Source: Perkinsus olseni (Eukaryota; Perkinsozoa; Perkinsida; Perkinsidae). From it: a stretch of DNA of 64,000 nt. The notes below the pieces were generated by a model. That model searched no databases. It saw only the letters and a program-made list of their open reading frames with translations, and was not told the origin of the DNA. Both the position numbers and the translations under genes were made by a program. Positions 21,001-32,589 of the stretch are shown here, in pieces. Location of the stretch: NCBI GenBank assembly GCA_013115135.1, contig JABANP010000172.1, positions 34,001-98,000 on the forward strand, read 5' to 3'. Positions within the stretch are counted from its first letter, which is position 1. The number at the start of each line of letters is the position of its first letter.

Positions 21001-23057
21001 ACTGATAAACGGGTAGCCAGCGAAGTTCACTGAGTGACCTCGATAGCCTTAGCCCCTCCCCAAAGTCTCTCGATCCGGGGGATTGACTATGGATGGCGAT
21101 GGCCAAGCCTCGACAGGCTCTCAACCCGTAATCCAATGCTCCACCCACCTGTTGATGGTCTTCAGTATCTGGTTGTCCGTATGCTGCACGCCGATCTGTA
21201 CTCGAGTGCAGCCCAGAGTTCTCAGCCTCCGGAGCTCAGTAGGGTTCACATAGTCTGGCCGCGTCTCCAAAGTTAACCCTGAAACGACTCTCGTGAACTA
21301 CCGTTCGAACCTCTCAGCGGCTGAAGCTACACACACGCGGACAATGGCTACGACAGCACGAATGAGTGAAGCCTTGGGATGGGCGAAGGGCCCGGGAGAA
21401 GTGAGCGGTGCAGGAATCCGAGCCTGCGTCCCCAACTACCGATGATCTTGCAATCGGACACCTCATTCCGGACTTGCTCCTCCTCCAGTGAGAGCTTACT
21501 GCGATAGAGGCTGTTGAGGGAAGCCATGCTGTGTGCTTCCAGAGAGGACACATCTGACCAAGCGAGAAGCGAGCGTAGACTAACCGAGGCAGGGATACAC
21601 TGGAGCAATGCAGAACGGTGAGGAAAGCTTCGAGACGCAATGCAAACCCGCAAGAAACTCGGGAGAGCTGACCGATTCCCATCAGTTTACCATTCTCTTA
21701 TGATCGAAATTATGTTTTACAGAAAAATTGAGGTAAAAGTTTTACCTCAGCCTCCGCTCACAAGATACTATGATACGGATACGTGACCCACGATGTCGAT
21801 CGGTATGAAGTTGAGATCTTTCGGATCGTCATTGAGGCACTAGGCGAACGATGAGAATATGCCTTCTAATATCATACTACACAATCATAGTCTATTATGA
21901 TAAAACAGACTGGATTCAGCGGGAAAGATCCCTTAGGAAGCGAGCATCATGCCGTTATTACCCAACTTCCTGTTCTTAGCGATGGCAGCCTCGTTGAAGA
22001 TATTGGCAGCATAGAAGAGGTCTCTGCAAAACTGCTCCTGGTACTCGTGGGGGTAGAAGGACCATGTGCCTCCCAAGACGATGATCTCCACCTGAATGCC
22101 ACGAGTGGGGTTCGAACCGGGGACCTTCGCCTGTTACTTTGTCAACGGTATGCCCTTGCCTCGCTAGAGTAGTTGCACGGTCCCAGAACTGAAGTACTGG
22201 ATCGAACTTGTTCTGATTCGCTCGTGCCACCGCAGGCTCCGTCGACAGATACGACCTAAATTGCAGCGAAGCGAAACTTTATCAGAGCGAACGCGTCCGA
22301 CGCCATTCTGATGAGAATTTGCTGGTGCCAAAGCACGCTCGAGGTGAATTCAGAAAAACAATCTGGGCAGTTATCGCACAGGATGCATGTAGTCAATCTC
22401 CCTAGATCCGTGGAATTCCGTTCGAGCCTTTGAGGTCCCCATTACATCACACTGCGCATGTTGTCTGAAAAGCTACTACCTCGGCTGGCCCGGCTCGTTA
22501 GGGCAATAGTAGCAGTCATTGGGACAGGAGAACGGGCCCGGCGCGGTGACGATGGTGATGACCACCACTCCCGAATTGGAACGAATGGACTTCTTCAGGA
22601 ATATACCTGGGTTGCAAGGACACTCGAAAGAAAAGAGAACGAGAGCGAGGATTTAGGTTACGTTCGAAGTGCTCGTTCTGCTGAACATCACCCCGCGTGA
22701 CCAGGGTAGTGTAGGCTGCCTGCAGCTGGGCCTTACTAGGAACAAGTTTTGCCTTCCGCAGTACTGCTCGGTACCTTAACGATATACAATGCACGCTTCT
22801 GTATAGTTGAGTACGATAAGTATGCCGTTCACAGATCGAATGGACGCTGGTTCGATCCCCGCTCGTATTACGAAGCCTTGTATGACTGCTCAGTAGAAAG
22901 ATCGTAGTCCAAAAGATCCTTCACGAAGCCCTCGACCTTGGGCCAGTCAGTATCAGCCTTCACACGATGTTGATACCTGTCAGACCGTACCACCAACCCC
23001 CCGGGCAGTCGTCCCTCACTCCGTCCACTCCTCAGTGTACAAGTCCTTGGCCTTCAT
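18050..23057 (-). CDS. ELP3: Elp3-family radical SAM / GNAT acetyltransferase with C-terminal tail anchor
   Basis: Many exons read in order as Elp3: ATG 23057 ([10 protein letters not shown]), [30 protein letters not shown], the Cys block [16 protein letters not shown] (22526-22480), [140 protein letters not shown], then the acetyltransferase part [70 protein letters not shown]. Elp3 makes the U34 carboxymethyl modification on tRNA using acetyl-CoA and a radical. Confirmed introns include 22799-22871, 22092-22137, 21279-21439, 18284-18332 and 18104-18150. The last exon (18103-18050) adds a hydrophobic tail. A Lys-rich insert sits in the GNAT part. Confidence 0.88.
19020..19075 (+). other. tRNA 3'-half-like sequence in a presumed Elp3 intron (antisense)
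   Basis: The plus strand reads AAGATATGGTCGCGGGTTCG and on to ATCCCTGG, a variable-loop plus T-arm-like segment with the GGTTCGATCC core. No matching 5' acceptor strand was found upstream, so it is not a functional tRNA gene. The enclosing intron edges are not firm. Confidence 0.5.
21279..21439 (-). other. Elp3 intron starting with a T-arm-like hairpin
   Basis: The donor GTAGTT follows the exon ending CKIIG and the acceptor gtttcag precedes GLTLETR; phase agrees. About 12 nt after the donor the intron reads CGCAGGCTCGGATTCCTGC. The stem GCAGG/CCTGC is perfect and the loop is T-loop-like but degenerate. Confidence 0.5.
22092..22137 (-). other. 46-nt Elp3 intron holding a tRNA T-arm-like motif
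   Basis: The intron splits the conserved [14 protein letters not shown] block in phase 0, with donor GTAACAGG and acceptor CATTCAG. Its interior reads AGGTCCCCGGTTCGAACCCC, i.e. a tRNA variable region followed by a T-arm with GGTTCGAACC. Both edges are fixed by protein conservation. Confidence 0.75.
22799..22871 (+). other. 73-nt Elp3 intron with antisense tRNA-like sequence
   Basis: On the minus strand the intron runs GTAATACGAG to CTATACAG and joins two Elp3 exons in phase. Read on the plus strand it has tRNA length, an A-box-like TAGTTGAGTACG, an anticodon-arm-like CGTTC/GAATG stem and the T-arm-like CGCTGGTTCGATCCCCGC. The acceptor stem does not pair, so it is not a working tRNA. Confidence 0.65.
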
Positions 23058-23741
23058 GTGCTTCGTCTGAGCATCCGTCGTACAGACATCGTACCTTACC
23101 ATCACCACCACCGTAACCGTCACCGACGGCAATGCAGGAATACAATCATTAATATGCGCCGTGATGGAGACCATGCTGATTCAGTAGCATACACACTGCC
23201 AGCCACATGCAAGGGAGCGACACTCGACCTCATCACAATGGCATGGCGTAGGCGACTTCCAATGCCGTCTCGATTACGAGGTAGAGCGAATACAGTAGCA
23301 CACGAGGCAAAAGGACTAACACTCCCGCCCTGGGCTGCGCAAAATGGATACTCGTACTGCTACGAAGCGAGCCAACGCCTCCTCTTCTTTCCGTCCGAGG
23401 TGTACTCAGTGCGCATGTTAAACCACTCAACGCCCCCTAGTACTGCTCCTGGCCCTCCACCATGTGCTCTCTGCCCATCTCCGCCGTAGTGTCGGCTACA
23501 GCAGATGCCTCGGTCTCTACGCCCTCTTTCGATGATGTTGCAGCTGCTGCCATTTGTACAGGAAAAATGCAGTGGCAACAACTTCGCCTCGATCGCTACG
23601 ACTCCGGCCACTTGTTTCGTCTCGCCTTAGCCCCTCTCGCCCACTCGATAACCCAACACTCCACATCGATACTACGTACAGGAAGGCCGACTATTAGTGA
23701 TGGTAAAGACGACGTCAACGACCCAGCAACAGCAGCAGCCC
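23058..23741. other. Spacer between Elp3 and the RRM gene
   Basis: Several minus-strand frames stay open here but none shows a family signature or agreed splice phase. It may hold the 5' leader of the Elp3 gene or extra 5' exons. No plus-strand gene is supported. Confidence 0.4.
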
Positions 23742-24338
23742 TCACGGCAACTCGTACTCCACTCCTGCAGCTTCCAACTTGCTCTTCAACGCCTCCTTTT
23801 TAGCCTCCTTCCGAGCCTTAGCCGCCTCACTAACGACAGGCAAGCCCGTCTTCTCATCAACTTGACGACTGTTGTGCTTCTCTTTATTATCCTTAACGTG
23901 AATGCGCCTCATATTGATGATACCACGGCCCTTGCCACTTTTGGCGCAGCCATCCCAGAGGGACTCGTGAACCTGGCTCGCGTCGAGCAGCTTAGCACTG
24001 ATAGGCTTCTGCATTATGAAGTACTTGTCCATATCCTTGGCCACAACCTCAGCTACATCATGCGACTTGAACTCGACAAAGGCGTACCCCTTAGAACGGG
24101 TGCTGCGCTTCGATCTCGCCAGGCGCAGTCGGGTGATGGTACCGAACTGGGACAAGAATTTGCGGATCTCGGGCTCGTAGAATCCAGTAGGGAGCCTGCC
24201 CAGACGAACTACCCCTCTCCGTCTAGCCCACGACCCCGCGACTCTCTTCTTGCCGCCGCTGACGGCCTTCTTTGCCGAGGTCGCTGCCGCCTTCGTCGAC
24301 GTCTTGTTGGCCTTACGGCTAGTTGTTGCAGCCACCAT
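23742..24338 (-). CDS. RRM ribosome-biogenesis protein (NIFK/Nop15 type)
   Basis: An intronless 198-residue frame starts at ATG 24338. A basic Ala/Lys/Thr/Ser N-terminus (~45 residues) precedes one RRM: RNP2-like GVVRLGRLP, then LSQFGTITRLRLARSKRSTR and RNP1-like SKGYAFVEFKS. The post-RRM block KPISAKLLDASQVHESLWDG and the basic tail with KARKEAKKEALKSKLE are typical of NIFK (MKI67-FHA-interacting) and yeast Nop15. These are nucleolar proteins needed for large-subunit pre-rRNA processing. The N-terminal basic stretch would serve as a nuclear/nucleolar signal. It lies just upstream of Elp3 on the same strand and downstream of eL37, so three RNA/translation genes are consecutive. Confidence 0.85.
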   Translation of the reverse strand: MVAATTSRKANKTSTKAAATSAKKAVSGGKKRVAGSWARRRGVVRLGRLPTGFYEPEIRKFLSQFGTITRLRLARSKRSTRSKGYAFVEFKSHDVAEVVAKDMDKYFIMQKPISAKLLDASQVHESLWDGCAKSGKGRGIINMRRIHVKDNKEKHNSRQVDEKTGLPVVSEAAKARKEAKKEALKSKLEAAGVEYELP

Positions 24339-24710
24339 GACTGTGGTGAGTAGTACTATTTAACAACCTTGCACAACAGTGGACACATATTCAACGCCCA
24401 GCGCGCGATGGAACTCGCTCCTCTGAGGGTGCAAAGTTTAGTCTCCGACAATATCAAAAATTATCCAACCCAATTTTCGTCTACTTAGAGCGAACATACC
24501 ACAATTCTACCACGAAACCTTCTACCCTACAACACTATCCCTCCTCCCTTGCGAATAAGACAACTCGACAAACACAACATGTCCATCTTTGGAAGTACCA
24601 GGAACAGTCATCCAGACCATAGCTACTGCTCTTGCTGAACCACGACCTTGATGACGGCATCATCAACAAGGGGATAGCCCAACATCACTGTTGCAACCTC
24701 CACCAATAGC

Positions 24711-25281
24711 TTAGTTGGAGGCAGCGGAGCCGGCCTTCTTAGCGACGGTACCCTCCTTGAAGCCGTTCTTGGCTCTACGGTCGACGAGCTTGAGATAACG
24801 GCAGCGGCCGGAACCGGTGGTGCGACGACGCTTGGCCTTGATAGACCAGTTGAAGCTGCGCATCTTCCTGTTGGGGAAGCCGCAAGAAGCGCAGTGCTTC
24901 TGCTGAGTGTGGAAGCTGAACAAAACGACAAGTCAGCGAAGGACATCCCTCCCGAACAGCTTCGACGGACGAAATCTCTTCAGAAGATTAGAAGCCGGTG
25001 TAAGTCGAACCCTCCCATTATTACGATCTCTTGCCGCAACGGACGCAGAGGCCGTGAGACTTCGTCAAGCGACGTCCGAACGAGGTGGTACCCTTGGTCT
25101 GAAATCACACGAAAGATACTCAAAGATTCCACTTCTAAATCAACACGAACGCTCTCGTAAAACCCACGAATTCAGTTCAGCTCTTCAACACAAACAACGT
25201 GAAGCGAATAATTCAGAGCGAATCGGGCCGGTCGAGTCCTCGGCACGCCTAATAGACCTCCCTGTCCGCCCTTATTACCAT
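24711..25281 (-). CDS. RPL37: Ribosomal protein eL37
   Basis: Three exons: the ATG alone (25281-25279) followed directly by donor GTAATA; 25098-25025 encoding [20 protein letters not shown] and CGKR; and 24923-24711 encoding [20 protein letters not shown] to the end KKAGSAASN. The CxxC...CxxC zinc ribbon (CVRCGKRS...CASCG) and [16 protein letters not shown] are diagnostic of the large-subunit protein. Introns are about 180 nt and 101 nt. A start codon immediately abutting the first intron is common in ribosomal protein genes. Intron 2 contains a GGGAGGGTTCGAC stretch reminiscent of the T-arm motif seen in other introns here. It is divergent from polyubiquitin. Confidence 0.93.
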
Positions 25282-27472
<2,191 letters not shown>

Positions 27473-27474
27473 GC

Positions 27475-28645
27475 ATCCGTTCCAGTTCTGTAGTTTATTA
27501 AGATACATCACTGTTGTTGGTCCGATCAGCAAAATCAGTGGCGTTAAGAACAACAACAACCTAGTGAAGCCCTCTAATATTATTTGATCATCATTAACAA
27601 CAATTGGGGCGTTGCTGCTGCTATTCTACACAAGCATATGTACTGCTGCTAGGTTCATAGAAACCCTCATTTGCCATAGGGACTGTTGCGTTAGTCAGTA
27701 GCGGAGATGTCCATGTTGACGGAAAGAAGAGATCTGATGAGGCTCTGCTGTCCTTCGATGGCGATCGTTGAATGGGTCAGTCCGAAACAGTTGTGTGAAT
27801 CAGCTGAGCTTCTCAGCGACGAGTGTCCGAAGCGTTGCCACATCGAACTTTCACCGTGCATATCTGATCACCGTCATGCACGATATTGGTGTTCAGCAGC
27901 GGGCCAGTTATGGATACTTTCTTTTCTAGAAGGATTCTTGATACCGTGTCGATTTAGTAGAGGGGTTGGTCGATCCTCTGTGGTAGGATTGCACGAAGCT
28001 TCCGGAGCGAGTCGTCGAGTCGTGTTTTCCGTAGAAGTATTTCCGCCCTTGGCGGCCACGTTAACGGAAATTCCCAGCCTGGGCCACGTCTATTCCTAAA
28101 CCATTCATCGCTTCGGGAGCTGGAGAGGAGACGATATACTCATCGGTGTAGAGAGAATAGCGTCGAAGTGAGCGCTCGTAGCCGGTCAATGTGAGGTCCG
28201 CAGTTCCAGACACAGCATCGTGTGCATACTCGACATTCAGATCTTACCGAGGAAGAACGCCTCGCGAGAGGCCCGTCACTCCCACTAGGTTCGACCTCTG
28301 TGCTGGGGGCTCCGATTCGTTGAGCTGGCAGACGACGATGGTTGATCTCGGTATGCGTAACCCTTGGCATCTGATTGGTACTTATGTGAAGAGAGAATAT
28401 GGATACCTCTGCGGCAGAGGCTCTGCCTGGTGGAGGAGGCATACATAGAGTGGAGGTGCGTGTTGATACTAACGAGTGTATGACAGCGGATTATTGATTG
28501 GTTACCAGCTTGACAACGCCGAGCGAATCTTGGGCATACGTTTCATAGCGTTTGAGAGTTTCGTAGGGCGCTCGAGAATGGTAACCTCTCTTACCCGATA
28601 GTCAGCTAGCAGCCCATCTAAGATTCCACCGAGTCCACCTCGGGA
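27475..28645. other. Spacer after polyubiquitin
   Basis: About 1.2 kb. Short ORFs (e.g. 27707-28099 plus) lack any family signature. I see no RNA gene or repeat. Confidence 0.5.
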
Positions 28646-30323
28646 ATGGCCAATGAAGCTGCGAAACGCCGTCTGTTGTGCTTACCTATGATAATGTGGT
28701 ACCTCCACCTATTGGCTATGGCCTCCTGCTCAGTTCCCGATGCCGTAAACGAGCTACAGCGAGCTCTCCCGCCGAATGTGACGATCACCAGCAGCATACC
28801 CGACCCCATTTACTTCAAGTTCGGAGCCGTCTACAACATCACCCCGGCGGCCATGGTGTTCCCGGCCAACGCTGATCAAGTTGTGACCGCTCTAACCATC
28901 TGCCACAAGCACGAGGTACCTGTCGCTGTTCGCAGCGGAGAAGGCCACTCCTACATCGGCCAGAGTAACGTTAACGACGGTATCGTCCTGAGCTTACAGC
29001 GTCTGCGGGATTTCAACGTGCAGGTTGTTGGGGACGACTATATAGCCAAACTGGGTGGAGGCCTTGACTTGATTGAAGTGTATACGCTGATGTCGTATCA
29101 TGATCCTCCTCTTGGCTTCTCCGGCGGCTGGTTCCCGAACGTTGGGATTGGTGGTTTTTTCTCTGGAGGAGGCCACGGTTTATTCCGCCCCAAGTACGGT
29201 ATTGGGGCTGACCGTCTCGTTGCTGCTGATGTTGTTGTATATGATAAGACCCAGAAGACTTTTAAGGTTGTCAAAGCCACTCCGACTAACGAGTACGCAG
29301 ATCTCCTATTCGCCATTCGTGGTGGAATGGGTGGTAACTATGGTGTGGTGGTGAACTTCTACTACAAGGCCTTTGTAGCCGGTACCGTACTCTTCTCTTC
29401 GGGGGCGTTTAACCAGTCCAGTGCGCAGGCACTTGCCGGCTACATGGACCGCTTTATGAAGTTCATGCTGGATAATGATACCTCTGAGGACTTCGCCGCC
29501 GTCCTTGTCACACCCGTACCGTCACCAACCTACTACTTCTCCATCTGTTTATGCAACTCTACCGGTAACTGCTCCAGCTGCCATGCGACCACGTCAGTCT
29601 TCAAGGCGTATACTGGAATTAATGGCACGACGGACCTCCTCCCGGCTCTCAAGGAGATGACCTTGGTAGAAGCCCAATGGGCTTTCCTTTCACTGCCATC
29701 ATGTATATCCAGTAGAAGGAATACCTGGTGCATCAGAAGGCGACCTCGTTACGGCCAAGGCCGCCTGTCTGAATGTCACGCGTCAAGTGTTAACTCAGTT
29801 CAATATCGAGCAAATGCAGTACTACTATCCTCCGGAAGTTCCCCAAGAAGGACTGGAGGCTATGGCTGCTGGGCTGTTGGATGCCAATTGCAGAACTTCC
29901 GGATGCTTCCAGTACGTCCTGCCCTACACTCACAACATGCTCAAGGAGCCGACCGACTGCCTCTCTAGCTTGGGAGGGAAGTGCACCTCCTTCGACCATC
30001 GCCGGCGTGGCTTCTCTATTGAACATGGGTTCCTTTTCAAGCGTGGTGAAGACCCCGGCGAGGTCGCCGTGCCGTGGGTTAGGAATTTGTCAGTCGCTGT
30101 TCAACCTTTCTCGACCGATACCAAGTATCAGAACTATATCGAGTCGACTATGACCCGCGAGGAATGGATTCCTCGTTATTTCCCACACAACGGGACGTAC
30201 CAGAGGTTGCAGGCTGTCAAGTGCAAGTACAACGCTATCGATATGTTCAGTTTTGCTCGCATAAGAAACTTTACTATTGGTATGGATGGACATGATTGCG
30301 CTAGCCCCACTAATGAGCCCTAG
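28646..30323 (+). pseudogene. FAD-linked BBE-type oxidoreductase, copy 1 (one frameshift)
   Basis: The frame starts with MANEAAKRRLL and a hydrophobic stretch ending near ASCSVPDA, a signal peptide. The FAD-binding PCMH domain shows VAVRSGEGHSYIGQS, where the His is the usual 8-alpha covalent FAD site, then GGGHGLFRPKYGIGADRLVA. The second covalent residue (Cys) of bicovalent members is replaced (WFPNVGIGG). The second half carries Cys pairs and the BBE-like end KCKYNAIDMFSF. Near 29690 the frame shifts: the first frame runs on out of phase while HVYPVEGIPGAS continues in the next frame to the stop at 30323. One base missing would explain it; a sequencing error is possible. Relatives oxidise sugars or alkaloid-like alcohols. 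Confidence 0.8.
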
Positions 30324-30329
30324 TCGATA

Positions 30330-31439
30330 TGGCCCCTTTGAATATGCTCCTTTATCGTTTGTTCTGGTACTGTTGTGCCAGTGGTCTATTCGTCGTGTGT
30401 AGTTGTGAGTAATTGGCTATCGAAGCCGCGGAGTTCGCGGCGCGAACGCGAATGCCTTACATGTGCCTTCATTCTTGAATCATACGACCCGTATTTGAGT
30501 GGCATTCGCTCAATGTATTTTCTTGAAGCTGGTGTAGATAATGAGTGGGTCTATCACTTTGTATATTGAGTTGCTGTCCTCACGAGTATCTTGGGAGCGA
30601 GGCAGGGGACAAACGAAAGAGGTGTGCACAATGTTTCGTTCAAGGGTGTAGCTCCTGCCGCCAGTGGTCTTTCATTGGCTGAACGTCTCGCCTCTTGATA
30701 TACCACTCCGCCTTCCTCGCTGAATGCAACGAGCTGACGCCGTCCACGCACCGTTACACGACAGAAACTGTAAAGGTGGTGCGAAGAGGAACAAGTGTCT
30801 TCACGAGTCCTCCGTTCCTCGCTCAGGAGCACCAAGCTGCATGTCCGTCGGCACCACGGGAACCATGTCGATGTTGAGAGGGGCGATGGGAACTCCTCCG
30901 ATACCGGAAGATGAGCAATTGGTAGATGAGGACCGCTCCACGAGGCCAGCCTTCGACCATTTTTAGGTGGATATTGATAACATGGGGAGCGTGCATGCCC
31001 CGTCGGGTTCTGGCCAGAGGCCCTCACAACAAACGTAGGAATCGTCTGTCTCTGAAACGAAGGCCAGCGAATTGGAGTCGCTGCCTTCCTGTGTCAGGAG
31101 ATTCAGTGCTGTGCTCGACACCAGTGTGTCGGAGTACCCATCTCCCAGTACAAGTCCAGCGAGCAGCATATCTCATAGCCGTGAGTCATTCCACGGAGTG
31201 CTCTATCATCACGCATCGCTTTTTAGTGGTGTCAGCGGCAACATTGGCGGACATGCAAAGCAGCTCTCATCGCCACTTTCATCAAACGTTACTGCAGTTC
31301 CCAAGATCGGCTACTCCGCCGAAACCATCCGCACCGCAAGAAGTGACTACCGCACAAGCTAGAAGTGACTCCACTAGATTAACGCTCACTACGATACTTG
31401 CTGGATGACCACTTTCAGTTTTCCTTTGCGCTGTTATTA
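30330..31439. other. Spacer with possible 5' exons of the Pro/Asn-rich gene
   Basis: Ser-rich plus-strand frames at about 30840-30965 (MLRGAMGTPPIPEDEQLVDE) and 31050-31360 (SELESLPSCVRRFSAVLDTS) look coding-like and may be upstream exons of the next gene. Splice phase was not proven. Confidence 0.35.
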
Positions 31440-32584
31440 ACGAGGCCGTACAAACGGAGAGGCTGCCTGCGAGAGAGGCTATGGTGGCGATGAGTGGAGT
31501 GTTGGGTGGGGCATCCCGGCGTAGGGCAACCTCATAGTTGATGTGCTCAGGCGAAGACCCTGCCGTGACTGACCGGATGTACACCTTTGTGGGAGCCGGC
31601 AAGAATCCTGAGGTCGGTTCAAGTGCTACACGCAACATTTGGATTCCCGCCAACCCTCAGGAGCAGCTTCGCATGCTGCAGCTGTGGATCGAATTCCAGT
31701 CGTCTCCCCTGGCCGGTGCAGTCTCGTCCGCTTCCAAGAAAAGCGAGCACAGCGGGAGTCTTGTTAGTCCAGGAGATGCTTCCACAGTGGCATCACCGAA
31801 CTTTCAGGAGTCCCCATATGGGGCTGTAAGCATCCTCTCCCCTGTCATCGCCGTTCTCGTGCTGTGCGCTCGTGATGGTGGAACCGCTGCTTGTCTCAGT
31901 ACTACGGTCCTGGTCCGTACGGAGCGCCCCCATACCCTCCGCCGCCGCCAGGACACTACCCACCCAACCAGATGGGTGTGCCTCCCCCTCCTCCTCCTCA
32001 TGCGTTTGCGTATAACCCCTACGGGCCACCAACTAGCCGAGGCAGCCCTCCTTTACAGAACGGACACGCCCATCAGGGTGTCCAACCCTATGGTGGTGGA
32101 GGCACTGCCCCTGGGCGGCGATCATAGACACTCTACTTCAGGATATTACTATCCTCACTCACACAGTCCTCCCCCACATGCATCGTATTCACCGCCGCCT
32201 CCGTTGAACCTCCAACAAGCGATCATGTCCATGGCCGCAAGCCCTCCACAGGGGCCTGCAGATGGCAATAAGTAAGCCCTTCACCGGTCACCTCGCGAGC
32301 CGACTTCGCAACAAGCATGCCTCTGTGTCTCCCTCAGTGGTGGCATGAGACACCAGTTGCAATCCCCAGACTCCAACGGCACTAACGGCGCACCATCTGG
32401 TTCGATGAAATTGCCCAGCAACTACCCAACCTCCTCTACGGCACAAGGCGGTATCAACACGGCTAATAACAGTACGGCGAACAACAACTACCGTCCTGCT
32501 ACTGCTGCTGACAACGGTTCATACGGCGCGGCTGCTGCCAACGAGGGGCCGCCAGTGCTGTTCCAGCCGATGGCTCGCCGGTGA
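31440..32584 (+). CDS. Pro/Tyr/Asn-rich low-complexity protein, unrecognised
   Basis: Four or more exons on the plus strand. An early piece encodes ERLPAREAMVAMSGVLGGAS, the next MYTFVGAGKNPEVGSS then NPQEQLRMLQLWIEFQSSPL. After an intron near 31829-31900 comes a Pro/Tyr-rich part (YYGPGPYGAPPYPPPPPGHY). A 46-nt intron (GTGGAGGC to CTACTTCAG) joins GYYYPHSHSPPPHASYSPPP and LNLQQAIMSMAASPPQG; a 66-nt intron (GTAAGCCC to TCCCTCAG) joins in phase to an Asn/Ser/Ala-rich end (INTANNSTANNNYRPA) and stop at 32584. Such sequences are disordered; RNA-binding or coat scaffold proteins often look like this, but no domain is visible. The start is unresolved. Confidence 0.5.
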
Positions 32585-32589
32585 GAGTG

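Noticed and set aside
22799..22875. tRNA gene on the plus strand
   Set aside because: T-arm and box-like sequences are present but the acceptor stem does not pair, the anticodon loop is wrong, and the stretch is an in-phase Elp3 intron.
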